From Mycobacterium helveticum (lineage in GTDB: Bacteria; Actinomycetota; Actinomycetes; Mycobacteriales; Mycobacteriaceae), in the NCBI RefSeq assembly GCF_007714205.1, contig NZ_VMQU01000026.1, positions 1-47,035 of the forward strand: a DNA stretch of 47,035 nucleotides. Reading direction: 5' to 3'. Made by a program: the position numbers and the translations under genes. Positions 6,979 to 16,132 of the stretch are shown in pieces (positions within the stretch are counted from its first letter, which is position 1; each line of letters begins with the position of its first letter). Under the pieces are notes generated by a model. It worked only from the letters and a program-made list of their open reading frames with translations, searched no databases and had not been told where the DNA came from.

Positions 6979-9375
6979 ATGGTGACGGGCGGTACGGGAC
7001 CTGGGAGCGTGCGGGGGATTGCGCGACTGCGTCCGCTGATCGAGCCGGTCCTGGTGGTGCTCACGGTCGGCGCGCTGGCCGCCGGCGGGATCGCGTGGCT
7101 CACCGGGTGGCGCGAGGTCGCCGACGGTTGCTGGATCGCCGGGACGGTGCTGGCGGTGCTGCCGGCCTTGGTGTGGGTGGCGGTGGCGTTGCGCCGGGGA
7201 CGGCTGGGCGTGGACGTCATCGCCGTGCTCGCCCTGGTGGGCACCCTGCTCGTCCACGAATATCTGGCCGGGGCGTTGATCGCGGTGATGCTGGCCGGTG
7301 GCCGTGCGTTGGACGCGGCGGCCACGCGGCGCGCCTCCCACGATCTGCGGGCCCTGCTGGAGTGGGCGCCACGCTTCGCGCGGCGACGCGACGGCACGCA
7401 AGTCAGCGTGATCCCACTGGCCGACGTGGTCGTCGACGACCTGCTGATCGTCGGGCCCGGTGAGGTGGTGCCGGTGGACGGCCGCGTGGTCGACGTGGTC
7501 GCGGTGTTGGACGAGTCGGTGCTGACCGGTGAGCCGCTGCAGGCCGAACGCGGTGTCGGCGAACTCGTTCGCAGCGGAGTGGTCAACGCGGGCAACGCGT
7601 TCGAGTTGCGTGCCACCGCGACGGCCGAAGACAGCACCTACGCCGGCATCGTGCGGCTGGCCCAGCAGGCGGGCGCGGAAAACGCCCCGATCGTGCGGTT
7701 GGCCGACCGCTACGCGGCGTGGTTCCTGCCGCTGGCGCTGCTGCTGGCCGGCGGGGCGTGGCTGGCCAGCGGGTCGGCCGTGCGGGCGGTGGCCGTGCTG
7801 GTGGTCGCGACTCCGTGTCCGCTGCTGCTGGCGGCGCCGGTGGCGATCGTCTCCGGCCTGTCGCGCGCGTCCCGGGCCGGGGTGATCATCCGCGGCGGTG
7901 GCGCTCTGGAAAACCTCGGGCACGCAACGACTTTGGTGATGGACAAGACCGGCACGCTGACGATGGGCCGTCCGGTGGTCGTCGACGTGATCGCCGCGCC
8001 CGGCGGTGATGCGACCGAGGTCTTGCGGCTGTCGGCCTCGGTGGATCAGCTCTCCCCGCACGTGCTGGCCGAGGCCATCGTGACGGAGGCCCTCGCGCGC
8101 GGCATCGAGCTGTCCTTGCCCGCCGATGTGCTCGAGGAGCCGGGCCGCGGTGTCACCGCCACCATCGACGAGCGCCGGGTGACCGTCGGCAAACTGCCCG
8201 CCGACTCCGTGCGTGGCGCGTGGGCGGGGGGAGTGGTCAACCGGGCGCGTCTGGACGGCGCGGCCATCGCCTGGATGTGCGTCGACGGCGAGCCTGCCGG
8301 TGCGGTGCTGTTGCGGGATCCGTTGCGCCGCCAAGCACCCCGCACGATACGCCGGCTGCGTGCGGCCGGCTTCAATCGGCTGGTGATGCTCACCGGTGAC
8401 CGTGCCGAACCGGCGCGCGAGGTCGCCACGGTGCTGGGCCTCGACGAGGTCTATGCCGAGCAAAGCCCCGCCGACAAGGTCGCGGCGGTGCGCGCCGAGC
8501 GGGACCGCGCGGTGACGGTGATGGTGGGCGACGGTATCAACGACGCGCCGGCGCTGGCGGCGGCGACGGTGGGTGTGGCGATGGGCGCCCGCGGGGCCAC
8601 CGCGTCCTCGGAGGCCGCCGACATCGTGCTGACCACCGATCGTGTCGACCGGCTCGCCGACGCGATGGACATCGCGCGCTGGTCGCGGCGCATCGCCGTG
8701 CAGAGCGCGGTGGCGGGTATGAGCCTGTCGCTGTTGGCGATGGTGATCGCCGCGCTGGGCTGGCTGCCGCCGGCCGCGGGTGCGTTGCTGCAGGAGGGCA
8801 TCGATGTCGCGGTGATCCTCAACGCGCTGCGGGCCCTGCGCGGCAATCCGCACACGGAACTGGCGTTGCCCACCAACACCGAGCAGATGCTGCGGCGCTT
8901 CGCGGCCGAACACGACGAACTCCGCGACACCCTCGGGCTGCTGCGCGACAGCGCCGACCGCCTGGCCGAGGGGCCGGACGCCGCGGCACTGGAATCGCTG
9001 AGCACCGCGCACGGCTTGCTCACCGAGCGGATCCTGCCGCACGAACGCGCGGAGGAAACCCTGCTCTATCCCGCCTTGGCGCGGCCGCTGGGCGGCGACG
9101 AGGCCACCGCGACCATGAGCCGCACCCACGCCGAGATCCAGCGTCTCGCCGAACGCGTCGGCACGCATGTGGCGCTGGCGCAATCGGCCGGAGCGATCCA
9201 ACCCGACCAGGTCGACGACCTGTTGGCCTGCCTGTATGGCCTGTACGCCCTGCTGCGGCTGCACTTCGTCCAGGAGGAAGAAAACTACTTCACCCTCGTC
9301 GAGGACGAAGCCACCGCGCCTGGCACGGGCCGGCGACCCGGCCCGGCGCCTCGTGCCGACTCGGCGGCGGGCTAG
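6979..9375 (+). CDS. P1B-5 type metal-transporting ATPase with C-terminal hemerythrin domain
   Basis: A 798-residue P-type ATPase lacking an N-terminal HMA domain. The actuator loop is LTGEP, the transmembrane metal motif TPCP is near residue 278 in place of CPC, and the phosphorylation site is DKTGTLT (Asp322). GDGINDAP is near 517, and LQEGIDVAVILNALRAL in the last membrane segment matches the QExxDxxxxxNALR signature of P1B-5 pumps. Residues about 640-770 form a hemerythrin-like four-helix domain with His645, His688, His717, His762 and nearby EExE carboxylates that could hold a di-iron site. Characterised P1B-5 pumps (Sinorhizobium Nia) export iron and nickel, so Fe/Ni export with oxygen or iron sensing is the inferred role. 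A GGAAGG ribosome site lies 4 nt before ATG 6979. Confidence 0.93.
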   Translation: MVTGGTGPGSVRGIARLRPLIEPVLVVLTVGALAAGGIAWLTGWREVADGCWIAGTVLAVLPALVWVAVALRRGRLGVDVIAVLALVGTLLVHEYLAGALIAVMLAGGRALDAAATRRASHDLRALLEWAPRFARRRDGTQVSVIPLADVVVDDLLIVGPGEVVPVDGRVVDVVAVLDESVLTGEPLQAERGVGELVRSGVVNAGNAFELRATATAEDSTYAGIVRLAQQAGAENAPIVRLADRYAAWFLPLALLLAGGAWLASGSAVRAVAVLVVATPCPLLLAAPVAIVSGLSRASRAGVIIRGGGALENLGHATTLVMDKTGTLTMGRPVVVDVIAAPGGDATEVLRLSASVDQLSPHVLAEAIVTEALARGIELSLPADVLEEPGRGVTATIDERRVTVGKLPADSVRGAWAGGVVNRARLDGAAIAWMCVDGEPAGAVLLRDPLRRQAPRTIRRLRAAGFNRLVMLTGDRAEPAREVATVLGLDEVYAEQSPADKVAAVRAERDRAVTVMVGDGINDAPALAAATVGVAMGARGATASSEAADIVLTTDRVDRLADAMDIARWSRRIAVQSAVAGMSLSLLAMVIAALGWLPPAAGALLQEGIDVAVILNALRALRGNPHTELALPTNTEQMLRRFAAEHDELRDTLGLLRDSADRLAEGPDAAALESLSTAHGLLTERILPHERAEETLLYPALARPLGGDEATATMSRTHAEIQRLAERVGTHVALAQSAGAIQPDQVDDLLACLYGLYALLRLHFVQEEENYFTLVEDEATAPGTGRRPGPAPRADSAAG

Positions 9376-9584
9376 ATGAGCGCGGTTTTGGCCGGCATCG
9401 TGGTGGCGATGGTCGTCACGGCCGGTGGGCCCGCGTGGCCGTGCTCACCGTCGGCCTGACGACTCTGTGCGTTCTTGCCGCGACGTTGGGCCGATGTGTC
9501 CGACAGCGTGGAGGAAGAGCAGGTAATCACCGTGGTGGACCAACCCAATTCGGGAACTCGGCGCAGCCGATCGACGACCACTAG
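9376..9584 (+). pseudogene. Frameshifted small membrane protein remnant
   Basis: Starting directly after the ATPase stop, ATG 9376 opens MSAVLAGIVVAMVVTAGG and stops at 9459. A second frame beginning around 9435 continues with the hydrophobic stretch VAVLTVGLTTLCVLAATLG and runs to TAG 9582-9584. Joining the two gives a two-helix membrane peptide of about 68 residues, so a one-base indel near 9425-9435 (in a G/C run) is likely. Family unknown. A sequencing error is the alternative to real decay. Confidence 0.35.
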
Positions 9585-9618
9585 CCGGGACAGCGGCAGC
9601 GCGGCGAGACGGTGAGGA

Positions 9619-9993
9619 ATGGCATTGACTGAAATGGCAGCAGCACCCGGGCCCGGTACGGCGGAAGTCCGGCGAGTCGAACTCGACCTGAAAGGGTTGT
9701 CGTGCGGGGCGTGCGCGCGGCGCGTCGAGAAGGCGCCGAACAGGATCGACGGGGTGCGGGCGTCGGTTGACTTCGGCGCCCGGGTGGCGACCGTCGAGGC
9801 CGCTCCCGGCATCGCGGTGTCCGCCCTCTGCGCGGCCGTGCACAAGGCCGGTTATGGCGCTGCGGAACGCTCCGAGGGAGCCGGCGGAAACGATGACTGC
9901 GCTGAGCCTCAACAGCTTTCGCCGTTGCGGGCGCTCATCGTCGCCGCGACGCTGCTGCTGCGCTGGCTGATGTCTTCGTGGCATGCCCGTTGA
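9619..9993 (+). pseudogene. Truncated copper P-type ATPase: HMA domain and start of first membrane helix
   Basis: A 124-residue frame. Residues about 15-85 are an HMA metal-binding domain with LSCGACARRVE (CxxC), closely paralleling the N-terminus of the intact ATPase at 11790 ([11 protein letters not shown], then [17 protein letters not shown] against IDGVRASVDFGARVATV). Similarity continues into LRALIVAATLLL, matching the start of the first membrane helix, and stops near 9960. The rest of the pump is missing. It could survive as a free HMA copper chaperone, as it keeps a start with GAGG upstream and the CxxC, but the abrupt end inside a helix argues for truncation. Confidence 0.75.
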
Positions 9994-10639
9994 CGAAGCC
10001 CACCGGCGAATCGACCAGGGCACCGGCGGGACCGTCTGCCAACGTTTTTCGACGGCTCAGAAAGTCTTGCGCCAACAGCGACCGGATCGACGGTGGGCTC
10101 GCGGAAAGCTCGGCGACGTGGTCGAGTCCGAGCGCGATGGTCGGAGCCTCGGCAAGGTACTCGGTGTAACGGCGCCCGCCCCATTGCATGCCCAGGCTCA
10201 CCCAGGCGTCGACCACCGACCACCGTCGCGGATTCATCCTTGCCCAATTGCTTTGGTCGAGCGTGCGCTTCCACTCCGTGACCTCGAGTTCGTCGAGCGC
10301 GTAGCCGCCGAGCAACTCCGTGTCTGAGACCTGCTCGCCGTGCACGACGGTGATGCCGCGTCCCGGTTCGGCCGGCCCCGCCGACTCCGGCAGCAGCCCG
10401 AGGATCGCCCTCGCCGCGGCCCGGGCCGTGGTGACTTCTTCGGTCAACGTCAGGGTGGGGTAGGCGCCCGACGCGATGCACGCATCGACAACCGAGACCA
10501 AAACATCCGCCGTGTCGCGCAATTGGTGGCCCTCGCCGAGGACCCGCGGCAGTCGAACGACGGTGAAGTCGAGCCCGTGCGGTGACCCGGCCACGGCCAA
10601 CTCCGCGAGCGACCGCCGAGGGCCTGTTTCAGTACCTGC
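9935..10639 (-). pseudogene. C-terminal fragment of an NRPS/carboxylic acid reductase-type thioester reductase domain
   Basis: The minus strand from about 10639 to 9985 reads as the end of a terminal reductase (NAD(P)-dependent Rossmann) domain. It includes GLDFTVVRLPRVLGEGHQLR, ADVLVSVVDACIASGAYP, a Thr/Glu-rich TLTEEVTTARAA, and the tail LLAQDFLSRRK. This is the pattern at the C-terminus of mycobacterial Nrp (Rv0101) and related reductive-release enzymes. All upstream adenylation, carrier and catalytic YxxxK parts are absent, and no proper start exists. Its end runs into the ATPase fragment at about 9960-9985. FadD9-type reductase is an alternative origin. The neighbouring ctpB and Rv0102-like genes favour nrp. 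Confidence 0.65.
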
Positions 10640-10652
10640 AGCGCGGTGCGGT

Positions 10653-10973
10653 GTTCGCGATCTGATCGCGGCCTGCGCCAACCGGTTTCGCTGCGGGCAG
10701 CTGGTTTTCGACAGCGTCCCGTGGTTGTTGAGCGCGTATTCTCGGCGCCGCGGCTTCAAGCTCAGTGAGGATTACACGGCCCCGCCGATGTCGTTTTCGT
10801 TCACCGCCAACCAGTACGACGAGTTGGCCGCGATACCCGGGATCCGCACGGTGCGCGAACTCCGCTACCCCCCGGGGCGCGGCAGGCTCCTGCGGTGGGT
10901 TACTCCGCTGTCCTACCGCCTGCCCCAACTCGACCGCCTCCGGGCTCCGGTGACTCTCGTCGAATTCGGCTGA
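10653..10973 (+). pseudogene. C-terminal fragment of an LCM-family SAM-dependent methyltransferase
   Basis: From about 10653 the plus strand encodes the last ~106 residues of a leucine-carboxyl-methyltransferase/polyketide O-methyltransferase family protein, a family large in mycobacteria. Recognisable stretches are QLVFDSVPWLLSAYSRRRGF, TAPPMSFSF, QYDELAAIPGIRTVRELRYP, and the end APVTLVEFG with its natural stop. The SAM-binding N-terminal half is missing, and the sequence begins within about 15 bp of where the reductase fragment ends. The gene is dead. Confidence 0.7.
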
Positions 10974-11028
10974 CCCGCAGAAGTATCCGACACGCGCACC
11001 CGATGCATGTCCCGGGCCGGCGGCCCGC

Positions 11029-11583
11029 TCAGCCCGTCTGGTCGTCGCGTTGCGCGGCCTCGAGGAGATCGTCGCGGGCGCGCGCGACGCGAGACCGGAC
11101 GGTGCCGATCGGACATCCGCAGACCTCGGCTGCCTCGGCGTAGGTCAGCCCGAGCACCTGTGTCAGCACCAGCGCGTCACGGCGATCGGCGTCCAAGGCG
11201 TCGAGCAGCATCCTGATCTCGACCATGTCTTCGAATCGGGCCGTCCCGCGGCGGCTGTCGAGCAGACCCTCCAGGTCGGCGGCGTAGCTGGTGCGCGGTC
11301 GTCTCTGGTTGTGACGGATCTGGTCGATGACGACGCGACGGGCAATGGACAGCAGCCAGGTCCGCGCCGACGAGCGGCCGGTGAAACTCGGCAGTGACCG
11401 CAGCGCGCGCAGGAAGGTCTCCTGGGTCAGGTCGTCGGCGCTGGCGGGATCGGCCAGGAATGCCACAACACGCCAGACGTCGCGCTCGGTAGCCCTGACG
11501 AAATGATCGAGGGCCCCGGAGTCGCCGCGACCGGCCGCCAGCGCCCACGAGGTGACCTTGTCATCGTCGCCGCGCTCGCCCAC
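11029..11583 (-). CDS. sigC: ECF sigma factor SigC
   Basis: A 184-residue ECF sigma factor. Sigma region 2 covers about residues 20-90 with ADDLTQETFLRAL; region 4 covers about 125-175 with LTQVLGLTYAEAAEVCGCP and GTVRSRVARARDDLL. Length and sequence track M. tuberculosis SigC (Rv2069) closely, including SSARTWLL, RPRT and the DDQTG end. SigC directs core polymerase to a small regulon, reported in M. tuberculosis to include the nrp operon and ctpB, tied to copper acquisition. Here it lies head-to-head with ctpB across a 206-bp gap, so it probably activates ctpB and perhaps itself. An Rv0093c-like anti-sigma candidate is 4.5 kb away. Confidence 0.92.
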   Translation of the reverse strand: MGERGDDDKVTSWALAAGRGDSGALDHFVRATERDVWRVVAFLADPASADDLTQETFLRALRSLPSFTGRSSARTWLLSIARRVVIDQIRHNQRRPRTSYAADLEGLLDSRRGTARFEDMVEIRMLLDALDADRRDALVLTQVLGLTYAEAAEVCGCPIGTVRSRVARARDDLLEAAQRDDQTG

Positions 11584-11721
11584 GTCAACAACACTAGGTC
11601 ATCGAAGGGCCGTTCCACGCCTCGGGAAGGCCGATCCGGGTCGCGCGGGCATCGGGCGGCGTTGCCGGCCGCGTCAGGACGGGTAGCTTGGTCAGGTGAG
11701 AGCGGTGAATTTCGCCCGGTC

Positions 11722-11748
11722 GGGAACTCATGACCCTGGAGACGCGAC
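11722..11748 (+). promoter_or_regulatory. Candidate ECF promoter for ctpB
   Basis: GGGAAC at 11722-11727, then CGAC at 11745-11748 after a 17-nt spacer, upstream of ctpB. The -35 fits the ECF GGAAC theme and roughly the SigC S-S-S-A-A core; the -10 departs from CGT. The distance to the ATG at 11790 leaves a 5' leader of about 35 nt. Confidence 0.3.
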
Positions 11749-11789
11749 TAGCTGGAGTAGGGCAAAGCGAGCCCAAAGCGAGGAGGACC

Positions 11790-14096
11790 ATGACGCTGAC
11801 CGCTGCGGCTGGGTCCGACGCGCCGCAGGCTCGCCGGATCGAGCTGGACGTGTCGGGGATGTCGTGTGCCGCGTGCGCCGCCCGCGTGGAGAACAAGCTC
11901 AACAAGGTTGACGGCGTGCAGGCGTCGGTGAATTTCGCGACCCGGGTCGCCACCATCGACGCCCCTGAGACGATCGCCACCGCGGATCTGTGCGAGGTGG
12001 TGCGCCGGGCCGGATACGAGGCCGGGCCGCGGTCGCACCGGGCGGTTGACCGGGTCGATCCGGATGAGCTGCAGGCCCGCAGCCTGCTGCGGCGGCTCCT
12101 GGTCGCCGCGGTCCTGTTCATGCCGCTTGCCGATCTGTCGGTGGTGTTCGCCGTCGTGCCCGGCATGCGATTCCCGGGGTGGGCATGGGTGCTGACCGCG
12201 CTTGCCGCGCCGATCGTGACCTGGGCGGCCTGGCCGTTCCACCGCGTCGCGCTGCGCAACGCCAGGCACGGCACCACCTCGATGGAAACGCTGATCTCGG
12301 TGGGGGTCACCTCCGCCACGGTGTGGTCACTGTGCACCATCTTCGGCCCGAGCCGGCACCGCGAGGTCCACGGGTTGTGGCAAGCGGTGCTGGCCAGCGA
12401 CGCCATCTACCTGGAGGTGGCCGCGGGTGTCACGGTGTTCGTGCTCGCCGGGCGATATTTCGAGGCCCGCGCAAAATCGAGGGCGGGCAGTGCGTTGCGC
12501 GCGCTCGCGGCGCTGGGCGCCAAGAACGTCACCGTCCTGCTGCGCGACGGCAGCGAGATGGTGATCCCCGCCGACGAGCTCAAAGAGCAGCAGCGCTTCG
12601 TCGTCCGGCCGGGGGAGACGATTGCCGCCGACGGCCTGGTGGTGGACGGCGCCGCGGCGATCGACATGAGCGCGATGACCGGGGAGGCCAAACCGGCGCA
12701 CGCACACCCGGGTGCCAGCGTGATCGGCGGCACCGTCGTGTGCGACGGCCGGCTCATCGTCGAGGCCGCCGCGGTCGGCGCCGACACCCAGTTTGCGGGA
12801 ATGGTCCGCCTGGTCGAGCAGGCGCAGGCGCAGAAAGCCGATGCGCAACGGTTGGCCGACCGCATCGCCGCGGTTTTCGTCCCCGCGGTCTTCGCCATCG
12901 CGCTGCTGGCAGCCGCGGGTTGGCTGCTCGGCGGAGCGGGGCCCGACCGTGCGTTCTCGGTCGCGCTGGCGGTGCTGGTGATCGCCTGTCCGTGTGCCCT
13001 GGGGCTGGCCACACCGACGGCGATGATGGTGGCCTCGGGTCGCGGCGCCCAGCTGGGCATCTTCCTGAAGGGCTACCGGGCGCTGGAGACCATCCGCGCC
13101 GTCGACACCGTGGTGTTCGACAAGACCGGAACGCTGACCACCGGCCGGCTCGCGGTGACCGAGGTCGTCGCCGCGGACGGATGGGAGCCCGGCGACGTGC
13201 TCGCTCTGGCGGCCGCCGTCGAGGCCGCGTCCGAGCATGCCGTCGCGACGGCGATCGTGGCGGGCACCGACGACCGCCTGCCGGTTGCCGACTTCGCGGC
13301 GAGCGCCGGGCGGGGAGTCACCGGGACCGTTGGCGAGCGTCGGGTGACGGTCGGCCGCCCGGCCTGGGTGTCCCGCCGGCTGCCGGTTCCCCTGGCTGCC
13401 GAAAGAGCGCGCCGGGAAGGCGAGAGCCGGGGCGAGACAGTGGTTTTCGTCTCCGTCGACGACGTGGTGTGCGGCGCGATCGCGGTCGCCGACGCCGTCA
13501 GGGATTCCGCGGCCGAAGCGGTCGCCGCGCTGCATCGGCGGGGGCTGCGCACGCTGCTGCTCACCGGCGACAACGCGGCCGCCGCGGGCGCGGTGGCCGC
13601 GCAGGTGGGCATCGACGAGGTGATCGCCGAGGTGCTGCCCGAGGGCAAGGTCGATGTCATCCAGCAATTGCGGGACCGTGGCCGGGTCGTCGCGATGGTC
13701 GGTGACGGCATCAACGACGGGCCCGCGCTGGCGTCGGCGGATCTGGGGCTGGCCATCGGACGCGGTACCGACGTGGCGATCGGGGCCGCCGACATCATCC
13801 TGGTCCGCGACAGCCTCGACATCGTGCCGCAGGCGCTCGATCTCGCCCGGGCCACCCTGCGGACCATCAGGATCAACATGGTGTGGGCCTTCGGGTACAA
13901 CATCGCCGCGATACCGATCGCCGCCGCCGGGCTGCTGAATCCGCTCATCGCGGGCGCGGCGATGGCGTTCTCGTCGTTTTTCGTGGTGTCCAACAGCCTG
14001 CGGCTGCGCAACATCGGCTTGTCCCACGAGCCAAGCGACGACCACGGCGCAACCGACGAACCCGCGGTCAGCGGCGGGACCGCGACAGCTCTTTGA
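11790..14096 (+). CDS. ctpB: CtpB-type copper-transporting P1B ATPase
   Basis: A 768-residue P1B-1 pump. An N-terminal HMA domain carries CAAC (Cys26, Cys29). The actuator loop is MTGEAKP, the membrane copper site is [12 protein letters not shown] (Cys400, Cys402), the phosphorylation site is DKTGTLT (Asp444), and [10 protein letters not shown] is near 638. The N-domain carries SEHA where SEHP is usual. Sequence follows M. tuberculosis CtpB more closely than CtpA, for example in the [18 protein letters not shown] and [14 protein letters not shown] stretches. AGGAGG ends 3 nt before ATG 11790, fixing this start over an in-frame ATG at 11730. It is divergent from sigC, and its 3' end overlaps the Rv0102-like gene by 29 bp, convergently. 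The transport direction of CtpA/CtpB (copper delivery to periplasmic enzymes against efflux) is not decided by sequence. Confidence 0.93.
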   Translation: MTLTAAAGSDAPQARRIELDVSGMSCAACAARVENKLNKVDGVQASVNFATRVATIDAPETIATADLCEVVRRAGYEAGPRSHRAVDRVDPDELQARSLLRRLLVAAVLFMPLADLSVVFAVVPGMRFPGWAWVLTALAAPIVTWAAWPFHRVALRNARHGTTSMETLISVGVTSATVWSLCTIFGPSRHREVHGLWQAVLASDAIYLEVAAGVTVFVLAGRYFEARAKSRAGSALRALAALGAKNVTVLLRDGSEMVIPADELKEQQRFVVRPGETIAADGLVVDGAAAIDMSAMTGEAKPAHAHPGASVIGGTVVCDGRLIVEAAAVGADTQFAGMVRLVEQAQAQKADAQRLADRIAAVFVPAVFAIALLAAAGWLLGGAGPDRAFSVALAVLVIACPCALGLATPTAMMVASGRGAQLGIFLKGYRALETIRAVDTVVFDKTGTLTTGRLAVTEVVAADGWEPGDVLALAAAVEAASEHAVATAIVAGTDDRLPVADFAASAGRGVTGTVGERRVTVGRPAWVSRRLPVPLAAERARREGESRGETVVFVSVDDVVCGAIAVADAVRDSAAEAVAALHRRGLRTLLLTGDNAAAAGAVAAQVGIDEVIAEVLPEGKVDVIQQLRDRGRVVAMVGDGINDGPALASADLGLAIGRGTDVAIGAADIILVRDSLDIVPQALDLARATLRTIRINMVWAFGYNIAAIPIAAAGLLNPLIAGAAMAFSSFFVVSNSLRLRNIGLSHEPSDDHGATDEPAVSGGTATAL

Positions 14097-16029
14097 GCAT
14101 CGCGTTGTAGGCGTCGAGGTCGTCGTCGTAGGACGCCTCGGCGTGACGATCGGCCCGCGACGCGGCGCGCCGATCCTGCTGCGCCCACTGCGTCACCAGT
14201 GCGATGATCACCACCAGAATGGGTAATTCGCTCGAGCCCCAGGCGATCGCCCCACCCATGTGTTGGTCGGCGACGACGCTGGACAGCCACGGCAGGTCGA
14301 CATACGAGTAGAACCTGCCGCCCACCGTCGACGTCATCGTCATCAGCGCGATACCGAAGAACGCGTGAAACGGCATCACCGCGAACAGCACACCCAGACG
14401 GCCGATGAACGGTAGCCGGCGCGGACCCGGATCGACGCCGATGATGCCCCAGAAGAACAGGTATCCCGTGATCAGAAAGTGGGCGCTCATGAACTCGTGG
14501 CCCCAGTGATACCGGACCAGCGTGTCGAACATCGGCGTGAAGTAGACGACGTACAGGGAGCCGACGAAGAGCACGAAGGCGGTGACCGGGTGCGAGATGA
14601 ACCGTGTCACCGGTGAATGCACGAGCCACACCAGCCATTCGCGCGGGCCGGGCGGATGACCGCCGCCTGCGGCCGGGAGCGCTCGCAACGCGAGGGTGAC
14701 GGGTGCCCCCAGCACCAGGAACACCGGAACGAACATGTTGTCGGCCATGTGCTCGACCATGTGAACGCTGAACATCGCCGAGCCGTAAGCCCGGACACCC
14801 GACCCCGTCACGAACACCAGCGCCAGACAGCCGATCAGCCAGGCGACCGTGCGTCCCGGAGGCCAGGTGTCGCCGCGCCGCCGCAGGCGCACCACGCCGG
14901 CCACGTAGAGCACGGCCAGGACGAGCGCCGCGGTGCCCAGGAATGTGTCGAATCTCCAGAACGTCACCAGCCGCAACGCGCTCGGCGGGCGGGGTAGTTC
15001 ATAGCCGAGAAAGACGTCCCACACGGTGAACTTGTGCGCCAGCAGCCCCGGTGCGGTCTGGACCGCCATGGCAGACATTGCCGCCACCGCCGTGATGGTC
15101 GCCAGCGCACTTGCCGCAGCAGTCCCGCGGCCCGAGTGCAGGCGGCCGGCCCGCCCGCCGATGAGGGCTGCCAGGTCGCCGAGCCAGACCAGGGCCAGCG
15201 CGACCGCGCCCAGCATTGCCAGCCGCCCGTAGTCGGAGCCGGTCAGCGAGGTCGGGGGCAGCATCACCCGCAGCAGTAGCGCGCCGTAGAGCAGCGCCAC
15301 GGCCCCGCTGGTCAGTTCGAGCAGCAACACTCGCCGCTGCAGCGGGCCGCTCGGTGGCGCCAGCATCGCGCAGACCTTCACGCCGGTGAGCACACCGAGG
15401 GCAACCGCGAAGACGATCACCGAGCTGGTCGCGTAGTCGTGGTTGGGCCCCTGCCCGGCGTTGCCGCTGACGGGCACGGCGATCACGCCGATCAGCGAGG
15501 GAATCAGCAGCACGACATGCCACACCCAGCGCACGGTGAGCCGCAGCGCCAACGCGGTGACACCGGAAAATACGGCAACGGCGATCCAGCCCCGCGCCAT
15601 CTCCGAGGCGCCGAGGGCGACGCGAAGCGCTTCGGGGTCGGCCAGCCGGGAAACCGCGATGCCCGAGTCGTCAGCCGCCTGGATCGGGATCATCGCCGCC
15701 GCGGAGGCCAGCCACACCAACGACACCCGCTCGGCAAAACGGTGGCGACCGAACGAGTCGGCGTCGAGGACGCCGCGGTCGTCGGGGTGTGCCGTCGTCA
15801 CGACGTAGACGAGCGTGCCGATGACCAGCGCCCCGGCCAGCGTGGCGGTGAAATAGCCGACCGTCTCGGCCAGGGCGGTCAACCATCCCGGAAACGAGTC
15901 ACCCGTCGCGACGAAACGCCGGCCTCCTGATGCCACCGCGTAGCCGGCGGTCGCGCCCGCCACGGCGAGATAACCGGCAAGTAACACGAATCCGCCCGTG
16001 CGCCGTGAGGCTGCCCGACTCGAGCCCAT
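14068..16029 (-). CDS. Rv0102-like CopD/CtaG-domain integral membrane protein
   Basis: A 653-residue protein with about fifteen membrane segments. The N-terminal half resembles CopD copper-resistance membrane proteins, and the C-terminal half is a CtaG/caa3-assembly domain with conserved His: [43 protein letters not shown]. It matches M. tuberculosis Rv0102, which sits between nrp and ctpB there, supporting the reading that this block derives from the same locus. Likely role: copper handling across the membrane or cytochrome oxidase assembly. It ends inside the 3' end of ctpB. The anti-sigma-like gene lies 103 nt upstream in the same direction, so the two may share a transcript. Confidence 0.88.
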   Translation of the reverse strand: MGSSRAASRRTGGFVLLAGYLAVAGATAGYAVASGGRRFVATGDSFPGWLTALAETVGYFTATLAGALVIGTLVYVVTTAHPDDRGVLDADSFGRHRFAERVSLVWLASAAAMIPIQAADDSGIAVSRLADPEALRVALGASEMARGWIAVAVFSGVTALALRLTVRWVWHVVLLIPSLIGVIAVPVSGNAGQGPNHDYATSSVIVFAVALGVLTGVKVCAMLAPPSGPLQRRVLLLELTSGAVALLYGALLLRVMLPPTSLTGSDYGRLAMLGAVALALVWLGDLAALIGGRAGRLHSGRGTAAASALATITAVAAMSAMAVQTAPGLLAHKFTVWDVFLGYELPRPPSALRLVTFWRFDTFLGTAALVLAVLYVAGVVRLRRRGDTWPPGRTVAWLIGCLALVFVTGSGVRAYGSAMFSVHMVEHMADNMFVPVFLVLGAPVTLALRALPAAGGGHPPGPREWLVWLVHSPVTRFISHPVTAFVLFVGSLYVVYFTPMFDTLVRYHWGHEFMSAHFLITGYLFFWGIIGVDPGPRRLPFIGRLGVLFAVMPFHAFFGIALMTMTSTVGGRFYSYVDLPWLSSVVADQHMGGAIAWGSSELPILVVIIALVTQWAQQDRRAASRADRHAEASYDDDLDAYNAMLKELSRSRR

Positions 16030-16132
16030 CGTCGTCGCCTTCCGCCGCCCGGCAAATTCAACGCCCAGTCTACGAGTTTTGGTAGTAGCAAAGTCGCGGC
16101 TGCCCGAAATCGCTGTGGGCCATGGCGACGCT

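Noticed and set aside
6976..9264. Minus-strand 762-residue open frame opposite the metal ATPase
   Set aside because: It is the low-stop antisense of a high-GC gene: composition is Arg/Gly/His/Gln rich without any domain, and the plus strand has all pump motifs. Similar antisense frames at 12327-14045, 18505-20472, 21669-23147 and 25067-26986 were rejected for the same reason.
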